Positions 35,701 to 44,225 of a stretch of 64,000 nucleotides of DNA are shown one piece after another. Both the position numbers and the translations under genes were made by a program. The notes under the pieces were generated by a model. That model made no database searches and was not told the DNA's origin. It saw only the letters and a list, made by a program, of their open reading frames with translations. This DNA is from Capra hircus (taxonomy: Eukaryota; Chordata; Mammalia; Artiodactyla; Bovidae), in assembly GCF_001704415.2 (NCBI RefSeq), contig NC_030820.1, positions 43,134,036 to 43,198,035 on the forward strand, written 5' to 3'. The stretch's first letter is position 1, and each line of letters opens with the position of its first letter.

Positions 35701-38700
35701 TAGAGGATCCTGCTGTGATTTATGTCGGAGAGTGTTTTGCCTATTTTATCCTCTAGGAGTTTTATAGTTTCTGGTCTTACGTTTAGATCTTTAATCCATT
35801 TTGAGTTTATTTTTGTGTGTGGTGTTAGAAAGTGATCTAGTTTCATTCTTTTACAAGTGGTTGACCAGTTTTCCCAGCACCACTTGTTAAAGAGATTGTC
35901 TTTTCTCCATTGTATATTCTTGCCTCCTTTGTAGAAGATAAGGTGTCCATAGGTGTGTGGATTTATCTCTGGGCTTTCTATTTTGTTCCATTGATCTATA
36001 TGTCTGTCTTTGTGCCAGTACCATACTGTCTTGATGACTGTGGCTTTGTAGTAGAGCCTGAAGTCAGGCAGGTTGATTCCTCCAGTTCCATTCTTCTTTC
36101 TCAAGATTGCTTTGGCTATTAGAGGTTGTTTGTATTTCCATACAAATCTTGAAATTATTTGTTCTAGTTCTGTGAAAAATACCTCAGTTAGCTTGGTAGG
36201 GATTGCATTGAATCTATAGATTGCTTTGGGTAATATACTCATTTTCACTATATTGATTCTTCCAATCCATGAACATGGTATATTTCTCCATCTATTAGAG
36301 TCCTCTTTGATTTCTTTCATCAGTGTTTTATGTTTTCGATATATAGGTCTTTAGTTTCTTTAGGTAGGTATATTCCTAAGTATTTTATTCTTTTTGTTGC
36401 AATGGTGAATGGAATTGTTTCCTTAATTTCTTTTTCTACTTTCTCATTATTAGTGTACAGGAATGCAAGGGATTTCTGAGTGTTGATTTTATATCCTGCA
36501 ACTTTACTATATTCATTGATTAGCTCTAGTAATTTTCTGGTGGAGTCTTTAGGATTTTCTATGTAGAGGATCATGTCATCTGCAAACAGTGAGACTTTTC
36601 CAATTTGGATTCCGTTTATTTCTTTTTCTGCTCTGATTGCTGTGGCCAAAACTTCCAGAACTATGTTGAATAGTAGCAGTGAAAGTGGGCACCCTTGTCT
36701 TATTCCTGACTTTAGGGGAAATGCTTTCAGTTTTTCACTGTTGAGGATAACATTTGCTGTGGGTTTGTCATATACAGCTTTTATTATGTTGAGGTATGTT
36801 CCTTCTATTCCTGCTTTCTGAAGAGTTTTTATCATAAATGGATGTTGAATTCTGTCAAAGGCCTTCTCTGCATCTATTGAGATAATCATATGGCTTTTAT
36901 TTTTCAATTTGTTAATGTGGTGAATTACATTGATTGATTTGTGGATATTGAAGAATCCTTGCATCCCTGGGATAAAGCCCACTTGGTCATGGTGTATGAT
37001 CTTTTTAATGTGTTGTTGGATTCTGATTGCTAGAATTTTGTTGAGAATTTTTGCATCTATGTTCATCAGTGATATTGGCCTGTAGTTTTCTTTTTTTGGT
37101 GTGGCGTCTTTGTCGGGTTTTGGTATTAGGGTGATGGTTGCCTCATAGAAAATGAGTTTGGAAGTTTACCTTCCTCTGCAATTTTCTGGAAGAGTTTGAG
37201 TAGGATAGATGTTAGCTCTTCTTGAAATTTTTGGTAGAATTCAGCTGTGAAGCCGTCTGGACCTGGGCTTTTGTTTGCTGGAAGATTTCTGATTACAGTT
37301 TCAATTTCCATGCTTGTGATGGGTCTGTTAAGATTTTCTATTTCTTCCTGGTTCAGTTTTGGAAAGTTGTACTTCTCTAAGAATTTGTCCATTTCTTCCA
37401 CGTTGTCCATTTTATTGGCATATAATTGCTGATAGTAGTCTCTTATGATCCTTTGTATTTCTGTGTTGTCTGTTGTGATCTCTCCATTTTCATTTCTAAT
37501 TTTATTGATTTGATTTTTCTCTCTTTGTTTCTTTATGAGTCTAGCTAATGGTTTGTCAATTTTATTTATCCTTTCAAAGAACCAGATTTTGGCTTTGTTG
37601 ATTTTTGCTATGATCTCTTTTGTTTCTTTTACATTTATTTCTGCCCTAATTTTTAAGATTTCTTTCCTTCTACTTACTCCGGGGTTCTCCATTTCTTCCT
37701 TTTCTAGTTGCTTTAGGTGTAGAGTTAGGTTATTTATTTGACTTTTTTCTTGTTTCTTGAGGTATGCCTGTATTGCTATGAACTTTCCTCTTAGCCCTGC
37801 TTTTATAGTGTCCCACAGGTTTTGGGTTGTTGTGTCTTCATTTTCATTCATTTCTATGCATAATTTATTTCTTTTTTTATTTCTTCTGTGATTTGTTGCT
37901 TATTCAGAAGCATATTGTTCAGCCTCCATATGTTGGGATTTTTAATAGTTTTTCTCCTGTAATTGAGATCTAATCTTAGTGCATTATGGTCAGAAAAGAT
38001 GCTTGGAATGATTTCTATTTTTTTGAATTTATCAAGGTTAGATTTATGGCCCAGGATGTGATCTATCCTGGAAAAGGTTCTGTGAGCACTTGAGAGAAAG
38101 GTGAAATTCATTGTTTTGGGGTGAAATGTCCTATAGATATCAATTAGGTCTAACTGGTCTATTGTATCATTTAAAGTTTGCGTTTCTTTGTTAATTTTCT
38201 GTTTAGTTGATCTGTCCATAGGTGTGAGTGGGGTATTAAAGTCTCCCACTATTATTGTGTTATTGTTAATTTCCCCTTTCATGCTTGTTAGCATTTGTCT
38301 TACATATTGCAGTGCTCCTATGTTGGGTGCATATATATTTATACTTGTTGTATCTTCTTCTTGGATTGATCCTTTGATTATTATGTAGTGGCCTTCTTTG
38401 TCTCTTTTCATAGCCTTTGTTTTAAAGTCTATTTTATCAGAGATGAGTATTGCTACTCCTGCTTTCTTTTGGTCTCTGTTTGTGTGGAATATCTTTTTCC
38501 CTGCCTCCTCTTAATATCTTCTGCTTCTGTTAGGTCCTCACCATTTCTGTCCTTTATTGAGCCCGTCTTTGCATGAAATGTTCCCATAGTATCTTTGATT
38601 TGCTTGAAGAGATCTCTAGTCTTTCCCATTCTGTTGTTTTCCTCTATTTCTTTGCATTGATTGCTGATGAAGTCTTTCTTATCTCTCCTTGCTATTCTTT

Positions 38701-41700
38701 GGAACCCTGCATTCAGATGCTTATATCTTTCCTTTTCTCCTTTGCTTTTCACTTCTCTTCTTTTCACAGTTATTTGTAAGGCCTCCCCAGATAGCCATTT
38801 TGCTTTTTTGCATTTCTTTTCCATGGGGATGGTCTTGATCCCTGTCTCCTGTACAATGTCACAAACTTCCATCCATAGGTCATCAGGCATGCTATCTATC
38901 AGATCTAGTCCCTTAAATCTATTTCTCACTCCTACTGTATAATCATAAGAGATTAGATTTAGGTTATACCTGAATGGTCTAGTGGTTTCCCCTACTTTCT
39001 TCAGTTTAAGTCTGAATTTGGGCAATAAGGAGTTCATGATCTGAGCCACAGTCATCTCCCGGTCTTGTTTTTGCTAACTGTATAGAGTTTCTCCCTTTTT
39101 GGCTGCAAAGAATATAATCAATCCGATTTCAGTTTTGACCATCTGGTGATGTTCATATGTACAGTCTTTTCTTGTGTTGTTGGAAGAGGATGTTTGCTAT
39201 GACCAGTGCATTCTCTCGGCAAAACTCTATTATCCTTTGCCCTGCTTCATTCTGTACTCCAAGGCCAAATTTGCCCGTTACCCCATATGTTTCTTGACTT
39301 CCTGGTTTTGCATTCCTGTCTCCTATTATGAAAAGGACATCTGTTTTGGGTGCTAGTCTAAAAGGTCTTGTAGATCTTCATAGAATCGTTCAGCTTCAGC
39401 TTCTTCAATGTTACTGGTCGGGGCATAGGCTTGGATTACCATGATATTGAATGGTTTGCCTTGGAAATGAACAGAGATCATTCTGTCATTTTTGAGACTG
39501 CATCCAAGTACTGCATTTCGGACTCTTTTGTTGACCATGATGGCTACTCCATTTTTTCTAAAGGATTCCTGCCCACAGTAGTAGATTTAATGGTCATCTG
39601 AGTTAAGTTCACCCATTCCAGTGAATGGGTTTGATTCATTAGCCCATACTAAATCACACTGCTCTATTAGGTTTTGAGAAGTAAAGTGACTTTAAATTTA
39701 AAATTTGAACACAGCAATGATGAAATTGTTATAATCACTCTCTTTTTTGGGAGGGGGGAGAGAAGAGGATACTAGATTTAAGATGTAAATATGTGCAAAA
39801 AAGTTTTATCAACAGACAACATTCACCTAACTCCCGATCCTATTTCCTAATTGTCACCTTCACAAATCACTTGCACATATGTGCACACACACACCACATA
39901 CAGCACCTTTGAAGTGTAGAATACATCTTCTCTCTTCACAGTGCCATCTGCAATCTTGCTTCGAATGGCCTGGCCAACCTGCTCCTCATTTTGATACAAA
40001 TGAGCACTGTCAACATGGCGGAACCCAACCTCTATAGCCAATTTGGTGGCCTCCAGGGCTTCACTCTTAGGAACCTACATGAGTAACAAAGGTAGAAGCT
40101 GAATATCCACATGATTAAGAGATTGCTAACACACGAGACTGATCATCCCAAGAACCAACTTTTCTTCATGCATTTGGTTCATTCTGCAAGTGTGTGGTGA
40201 TGAACCCATGACAGTTTTCCTGAATGTTCCTAGTCAGTGATTAAATGAACACCCAGGAACCTTTCAATCCCAGGTGACCAGTGGCTGATCACAGGCATCA
40301 GAGGACCCAAGCCCACCTCCAGGTTCAGTGATTTGCTGATACAATCCAAAGAACTCAAAATAAAGTTGTAGTCATGTATACAAATTATACTGTGAGATGT
40401 CCGGGGCAAAATCAACCAAAGTATGAGGGCATGGTAAAAGCATCAAAGGGCTTCACTTGTGGCTCATCTGGTAAAGATCCACCTGCAATGCGGGAGACCT
40501 GGCTTCTATCCCTAGGTTGGGAAGATCTCCTGGAGAAGGGGAATGCTACATACTCCAGTATTCTGGCCTAGAGAAATCCATGGACTGTACAGTCAATGGG
40601 GTCACAGAGTCAAACACAACTGAGAGACTGTCACTTCAATTCATTTGAAAAGCATCAAGAAACCAGGTGAAAGCTTTTGAGACCTCTGTCTACAGGTGAA
40701 GCCACACTGACTACATCTAAAACTATCTATTCAAGGTGTAAAAAGTGATGTTCTCATATAACTATCCATTGTAAATGATTACCACAATTAAGCTACCAGA
40801 AGATCCATAACCTCACATAGGTTACTTTTGTGTGTGGTGAGAACATTTAAGATTTATTAACTATAGTCACCAAGCTGTACATCAGGTCTTGAGCCTTATG
40901 TATCTTATAACTGAAGGTCTGTAGCTTTGATAAACATCTTTCCATTCTTCAGAGCCTCGTCCTCAGTTTCTGAGCACTATGTCTCTACTCTGCTTCTATG
41001 AGTCAATTTTTTTAGGTTCCACGTATAAAAAGATCATGAAATATTTGTTCTCTATGCCTGCCTTATTTAATTTAATGTTCTCCTGGTTCATCTGTGTGGT
41101 TGCAAATGGTGAGATTAACTTTCCTTTTAAGGCTGACTTTTTCCAGCGGTCATGTATGAATGTGAGAGTTGGACTGTGAAGAAGGCTGAGCAAGAAAGAA
41201 TTGATGCTTTTGAACTGTGGTGTTGGAGAAGGTTCTTGAGAGTCCCTTGGACTGCAAGGAGACAACCAGTCCATTCTGAAGATCAGCCCTGGGATTTCTT
41301 TGAAGGGAATGATGCTAAAGCTGAAACTCCAGTACTTTGGACACCTCATGCGAAGAACTGACTCATTGGAAAAGATTCTGATGCTGGGAGGGATTGGGGG
41401 CAGGAGTAGAAGAGGACGACAGAGGATGAGATGGCTGAATGGCATCACTGACTCTATGGACGTGAGTCTGATTGAACTCCGGAATTTGGTGATGGACAGG
41501 GAGGTCTAGCGTGCTGCAGTTCATGGGGTACAAAGAGTCGGATATGACTGAGAAACTGAACTGAACTGAGCTGAACTGAACATTGCATTTATGTTTCTGT
41601 AATTCAGAATCTTTTATTTTCAAGGAAGTAGATGTTTGGTCTAACTTTCCTCCGTTGGGTCTCAGTCCTGGTTTTCCTGAAGATCACTTGCCTTGTGGGA

Positions 41701-42656
41701 TGTATTAAGGAATGAATAAATGAGTTTCAGTAATAACCTGGACCATTCCCTCTCCTCATCACACTTTGCGCTACAAGTAAACAAGCCCTGTCTTCTGCTG
41801 CAAAATGTCTCTGAATATTATCTTCTGTTTTATAAATCAGAAAAGTGAGACTCAAAGTTTCAGGACCAGTCCCTTGTCACAACTACCTACTCTAAAGACA
41901 AGATGGACAGCAAACTTTCTGGCATCAGGTCTAGAGACGTGTCCACTAGTACCTCTTATGCCTGAGTATTGCAGACTATAATAAAAAGAAGCTGAAAATT
42001 CCAAGAATTCAAAGTTGGGTGTAAGAGAGTAGCTTATCCCTTCAAATGATACTAAAGCTTCCATTAGGAGAAGTTTCCAAGCAGAAACAGAAGTACAAGG
42101 CAAAACACAGTTAGTGTGTCTTGCCTGGCACAGAGCAGGCACCCCACAGTAGAAAAGCAATTCTTCCCATTAGTTTTCAGTCACCTCATCTTCAGGAAAT
42201 TTTTCCTCAAATACTTCTCTGGGTCATGTCTTTTTGGAAAGAGGAAAGAGTTCTGGAATTAATGAAATATACAGAGAAACCATTGCAATCTCCCTCAAAG
42301 CAAAGCAGCTGACAGTCAGTGTTCTTGACAGCTGAGTCTCACCTCTTTTGATAAGCTGGAAACTGGAGGGGAACCCAGAGTAATCTGCAGGTGAGCACAG
42401 CCTCAGACCCTAATGCAGAGTGGAGACTGGATGTTCTCTCCCAGTTAGTGAAACCATGTGATCCTCCCAGGGTCACACAAGAGCTCAGTGCTTAGCAACC
42501 CAAGTCCCCTTATACTCATGTCACATCCACTACTATTTATATTATATCTCAACCCCAAACCACTACTCTTACCTCCTCAGGTGCATAGGTTCCAAATCCT
42601 AGGACAGGAATGAAGTGGCCATCATTAAGCTTCACCCTCTGGCTTTCGGGATCCAT
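17705..42656 (-). CDS. AKR1C: AKR1C-family aldo-keto reductase, complete nine-exon gene
   Basis: Cytosolic NADP(H)-dependent oxidoreductase of the AKR1C family (hydroxysteroid dehydrogenase, prostaglandin F synthase and dihydrodiol dehydrogenase activities); the exact substrate is not assigned. Coding exons: 42573-42656, 39907-40074, 30288-30404, 28654-28731, 28114-28236, 25710-25819, 24335-24500, 19846-19928, 17705-17747. All junctions are GT-AG and in frame; the sum is 972 bp, giving 323 residues plus stop, the usual family length. Tetrad D50, Y55, K84, H117; cofactor residues S166, N167, Q190, Y216, K270, S271, R276, E279, N280. Pocket residues include Y24, L54 and S118. Introns 1-8 are 2498, 9502, 1556, 417, 2294, 1209, 4406 and 2098 bp; intron 2 is inflated by retroelements. 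The product resembles my recollection of bovine dihydrodiol dehydrogenase 3 (unverified). No disabling change is seen. Confidence 0.95.
17748..19845 (-). other. Intron 8 of the minus-strand AKR1C gene
   Basis: Mostly unassigned DNA. Contains an L2/L3-like ancient fragment near 18,345-18,455 (weak) and a plus-strand Bov-tA SINE at 19,168-19,385 ('aggtggctcactc' head, 'ggcaacccactccagtat'). Confidence 0.7.
19846..19928 (-). CDS. AKR1C: AKR1C minus-strand gene, exon 8 (residues 283-310, split codon)
   Basis: Reads VFDFELTPEDMKAIDGLNRN then IRYYDFQ, covering the start of the C-terminal loop. Ends two bases into codon 310. Confidence 0.95.
19929..22129 (-). other. Intron 7, proximal part: L1 tail and Bov-A2 elements
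   Basis: Contains a TA microsatellite and a plus-strand L1 3' end at about 20,860-21,058 ('gattcatgttgatgtatggc'), a plus-strand dimeric Bov-A2 with a CAG-repeat tail at 21,180-21,463, and an antisense Bov-A monomer at 21,678-21,790. The rest (19,929-20,860 and 21,790-22,129) shows no gene. Confidence 0.75.
22130..23755 (+). mobile_element. MaLR-type (MLT1/MST-like) LTR interrupted by BovB
   Basis: 22,130-22,459 resembles an ancient mammalian MaLR LTR: 'gatggtgttagaaatgagcc', 'ggggccctcatgaatg', 'ccagaactgtgagac'. Its end resumes at 23,734-23,755 ('agagcagcctagatg') after the BovB insertion. Non-coding. Confidence 0.6.
22460..23722 (-). mobile_element. BovB LINE, 1.26 kb, with perfect 11-bp target-site duplication
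   Basis: 5'-truncated BovB with identical flanks tggtgtttgtt at 22,449-22,459 and 23,723-23,733. The minus strand encodes pieces of reverse transcriptase (FIDYAKAFDCVD, GVRQGCILSPCLFNL, RYADDTIL) in disrupted frames at 23,024-23,590 and 22,849-23,088. Confidence 0.92.
23751..24012 (-). mobile_element. Bov-A2 SINE
   Basis: Antisense dimer: 'cgtgtccgactctgtgcgac' and a second monomer after 'gaaagtgaaaagtgaaagtg'. Lies in intron 7 about 320 bp from exon 7. Confidence 0.88.
24335..24500 (-). CDS. AKR1C: AKR1C minus-strand gene, exon 7 (residues 227-282)
   Basis: Contains TPALVALRYQ and VLAKSFNKKRIKEN, giving K270, S271, R276, E279 and N280 for binding the cofactor's adenosine phosphate. Confidence 0.95.
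24501..25709 (-). other. Intron 6: MER5A-like, MIR-like and Bov-A2 repeats
   Basis: 24,595-24,775 resembles MER5A (hAT-Charlie) DNA transposon ('ttctcaaagtgtggtcc', 'agcatcagcatcacctggg'). 25,030-25,105 is weakly MIR-like. 25,122-25,405 is a plus-strand Bov-A2 with short flanking repeats (tattcatta-type). Confidence 0.65.
25710..25819 (-). CDS. AKR1C: AKR1C minus-strand gene, exon 6 (residues 191-227, split codon)
   Basis: Reads VECHPYLNQSKLLEF and VLVAYAALGSQ, with Y216 for nicotinamide stacking. Ends in phase 2, the Trp227 codon being completed by exon 7. Confidence 0.95.
25820..28113 (-). other. Intron 5 of the minus-strand AKR1C gene
   Basis: Holds a plus-strand Bov-tA SINE at 26,445-26,642 and an old plus-strand L1 3'UTR-like piece at about 27,190-27,380 ('ggtcaccaggggctgggagg'). 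The final 300 bp before exon 5 align with the start of intron 5 in the plus-strand gene. No extra exon seen. Confidence 0.7.
28114..28236 (-). CDS. AKR1C: AKR1C minus-strand gene, exon 5 (residues 150-190)
   Basis: Contains KSIGVSNFNHKQLE (S166, N167) and ends with Q190, residues that hold the nicotinamide. The protein is identical to exon 5 of the plus-strand gene. Confidence 0.95.
28654..28731 (-). CDS. AKR1C: AKR1C minus-strand gene, exon 4 (residues 124-149)
   Basis: Begins PGNRFVPKDESGKL and ends HTWE. Encodes most of loop A, which shapes substrate choice in AKR1C enzymes. Differs at 8 of 26 residues from the plus-strand gene. Confidence 0.95.
28732..30287 (-). other. Intron 3 with CHR-type SINE and L1 tail
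   Basis: 29,505-29,640 is an antisense CHR-type SINE ('accactggactgccaggac', 'ggatcttagttcccag'). 29,641-29,755 is an antisense L1 3' end with a long T run. Flanking intron sequence is homologous to 62,343-62,760 and to 2440-3205. Confidence 0.7.
30288..30404 (-). CDS. AKR1C: AKR1C minus-strand gene, exon 3 (residues 85-123)
   Basis: Begins LWCTSLRPELV and ends DYVDLYIIHSPVSLK, providing catalytic H117 and the start of substrate loop A. Confidence 0.95.
30771..32413 (+). mobile_element. BovB LINE, 1.64 kb, in AKR1C intron 2 (antisense to the gene)
   Basis: Runs from the region upstream of RT to the full 3' tail of 'actgaactga' repeats. Broken RT frames: LKYCTIALISHASKAMLKIL near 31,100; GVRQGCILSPCLFKLYAEYI near 31,500; MYGCESWTVNKAE near 31,990. 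Possible imperfect target duplications: acctagggga (30,758) and acctatggga (32,414). Confidence 0.9.
32903..33155 (+). mobile_element. L1 3'-end insert inside the BovB
   Basis: Sense L1 tail ('gcggattcatatcgatgtat', 'gtaattagcctccaattaaa') plus AT-rich DNA and a CAA microsatellite (33,131-33,151), interrupting BovB between 'ccttccaaagaaa' and 'gactgatctgattcag'. It is unclear how much of the stretch is L1. Confidence 0.6.
34484..38501 (-). mobile_element. 5'-truncated L1 LINE (4.0 kb) inserted into BovB
   Basis: Sense with the host gene. It starts inside the ORF2 endonuclease domain at 38,501 and ends in the 3'UTR and a T/TTTC-rich (complement of poly-A) tail at 34,484-34,545. ORF2 pieces: endonuclease 37,854-38,411 (NIYAPNIGALQYV, VGDFNTPLTPMDRS, SDHNALRLDLNYR); RT 36,320-37,851 (NKSPGPDGFTAEFYQ, GIRQGCPLS, FADDMILYIENP); C-terminal 35,409-36,320 (WYWHKDRHIDQWN, WENWSTTCKRM). 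Stops or frameshifts near 37,852, 37,100 and 36,320. Flanks tgccacctctt (34,473-34,483) and tgcctcctctt (38,502-38,512) are the target-site duplication. Confidence 0.93.
39907..40074 (-). CDS. AKR1C: AKR1C minus-strand gene, exon 2 (residues 29-84)
   Basis: Begins VPKSEALEATK. Carries catalytic D50, Y55 (in HVDSAHLYQNEEQ) and K84 as the last codon before the donor. Residue 54 is Leu. Confidence 0.95.
40447..40647 (+). mobile_element. Bov-tA SINE with perfect target-site duplication in intron 1
   Basis: SINE ('gcttcacttgtggctcatc' head, 'gggtcacagagtcaaacac' end) between identical aaaagcatcaa repeats (40,436-40,446 and 40,648-40,658). The complementary site in the other AKR1C gene holds a BovB instead. 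Confidence 0.88.
41126..41575 (+). mobile_element. BovB LINE 3' fragment
   Basis: Sense BovB C-terminal and 3' region: codons for CESWTVKKAE and RIDAFELWCWRRFLRV, then the 'actgaactgaactgag' tail. It interrupts an old L1 3'UTR. Confidence 0.85.
42573..42656 (-). CDS. AKR1C: AKR1C minus-strand gene, exon 1 coding part (residues 1-28)
   Basis: Starts MDPESQRVKLNDGHF and ends GFGTYAPEE just before the GT donor. The ATG is chosen because it gives the canonical MDP start and places D50/Y55 correctly. Y24 lines the substrate cleft in this family. Confidence 0.95.
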
Positions 42657-42790
42657 TGCTTGTTGCTCTTCTGAGTAAGCAGACTCTGATTTTTTCTTCT
42701 GCCTTCAGAGGTTGTAAATAACAGGAAGTTAACATGCCAGCTGCACTGTCCAGTGTTAGCTGATACGTTGTAGGAGGAGGAGCATGATTA
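42657..42790 (-). promoter_or_regulatory. Core promoter and 5'UTR of the minus-strand AKR1C gene
   Basis: Shares with 58,270-58,411, in gene orientation, 'ctcctcctacaa', 'ggacagtgcagctg', 'ttcctgttat', 'aaggcagaagaaaaaa' and 'tctgcttactcagaagag'. The TATA position reads TTATTTAC (complement of about 42,714-42,721), weaker than TATATAA in the plus-strand gene. The transcription start is not determined. Confidence 0.6.
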
Positions 42791-44225
42791 AACCAGTACA
42801 TTTGGAGGTAGAAGAAGACTGAAGTCAGTTAACTCGTTTGATTTTTTTTTATCAGTATAACCTTAAGTATCATATAATGATGAGATGGGCTAACAATTAT
42901 TGACCATATGTTGCATGGAAACTTCCACATAACAATCATTTCATTTTTCTGATTATGAAGCCCAATCTTGATCCAACATCAGCTGAAATAGTATTAACAC
43001 CCACACATATATAAATCACACAATTTAAAAGTGTTTAATATTAATAAGCATGTTTCAAAATGTAATCCCTTAATAAAGAATCAAAACATCAAATAAAAAG
43101 AAATTTGCCTTTTTGTATTTCCCAACAGCAAATTATTTTTCTTTACAGACCTGAGAAGGGTGAAACCCTGGAAAGGATACTAAAGGCAGGCATTTCAGCA
43201 AAGTGCTTAGTGATGTGTGCTGTGCTTAGTTGCTCACTCGTCTCTGACTGTTTGCCACCCCATGGACTGTAGTTTGCTAGGCTCCTCTGTCCATGGGATT
43301 CTCCAGGCAAGAATACCGGAGTGGGTTGCCATTCCCTTCTCCAGAGGATCTTCCTGACCCAGGGATCAAACAAGAGTCTCTGCATTGTAGGCAGATTTTC
43401 TACTGTCTGAGTTATAAGGAAGTCCCCTGCAGGGAAAGCTATGTATATATGTATATATATACATATACGATGCCAGGGACAAAGGATTAAGGGTGGAGAA
43501 ATAGACAAGACCATATATTAATAAAACCCTGAGTAGAACTGGTATGTGGTTTTGGGGATAGTAAGGCATTCAAAAACAGTCACAAATTCAGGAGAATCAG
43601 AAAGCTACCCAATGGGCCGGGCAAGATGTTGACTCAGGAATGAACTGAGTTGCCCTTAATTTTCCTGTTTGGCTGATCCCAGGAGTAGGAGCATGGGAAA
43701 CCAACTAGCTAAGTCTAGTCAGGACAAGGAATAAGTCTGCCAAGAGCAAGTATTTGCCTCGTGTTTCAAATAGCCAATATGAACACACACAGACACACAA
43801 GAACATTCACACCTGACACAGAAGAAAGGAGGGAAAGGAGGGAACGAGGGAGGAAGAAAAACAGAAAGGGAGGAAGAAATAAAGAAAGAAAGAGTGGAAA
43901 CCATGGTCCAGGAAAGGAAGAAAATAAACCGGCACCAGCTCTTTCTGCACAATCAGAGGAGCCACACTTAGTGCACAGTGAGTGTCACAGACTGTCCTGG
44001 GGAGGAGCTCCAGGTGGGCAAGAGGACAGGATGCTGAGCTCAGCTCCTGCAGGAGCTGAGGAACAGGGGCTTGGAGGTCCTCCCTGGAGAGACCCGCGCA
44101 CACCACGCACTGGGCACTGCAGCCCTGGGATGACCCCAGGAGGTCACGGCCCCGCAGCCACTGTGAACCCAGGGGGACCCACAGCAGGCGTGAGAACCTG
44201 ACTCCTCTCCTGAGACACGCACCCA
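42791..44225 (-). repeat. Left arm of the AKR1C 5'-flank inverted duplication
   Basis: The minus strand of this interval aligns with about 56,260-58,290 on the plus strand: 'tccacccttaatcctttgtc', 'ctggaccatggtttcc', and the GC-rich stretch with 'acctcatggggttg'-like text. Contains an antisense SINE at 43,212-43,430, a TA microsatellite near 43,441-43,465 and a purine (GGAA/GAAA) run at 43,820-43,900. The 146-codon frame at 43,761-44,201 is this run plus GC-rich flank, not a gene. Confidence 0.75.

Larger units (their letters stand above)
32626..39628 (-). mobile_element. Near-full-length BovB LINE carrying a nested L1, in AKR1C intron 2
   Basis: Minus-strand BovB bounded by identical 12-bp repeats gtttgattcatt (32,614-32,625 and 39,629-39,640). 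Removing the nested L1 (34,484-38,501) and a foreign insert at about 32,903-33,155 leaves roughly 2.7 kb. In element order: an endonuclease remnant (39,353-39,538, VIQAYAPTSNIEEAE), a linker region (38,502-39,055, KKCKKAKWLS, RYKHLNAGFQRIARRDKK) and an RT remnant (33,264-34,348, FIDYAKAFDCVDHNK; RYADD near 33,650). Frames are broken, so it is immobile. Confidence 0.9.
40075..42572 (-). other. Intron 1 of the minus-strand AKR1C gene
   Basis: Both ends align with intron 1 of the plus-strand gene. Foreign material: a SINE at 40,447-40,647, an old L1 3'UTR piece at 40,740-41,125 and a BovB fragment at 41,126-41,575. The rest is unassigned intronic sequence. Confidence 0.8.

Noticed and set aside
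35409..37851. Long open frames of 303, 248 and 241 codons on the minus strand
   Set aside because: They carry L1 ORF2 endonuclease/RT signatures (FADD-type RT motif, PGPDGF region) and are separated by stops or frameshifts; they are parts of the nested L1, not host genes.
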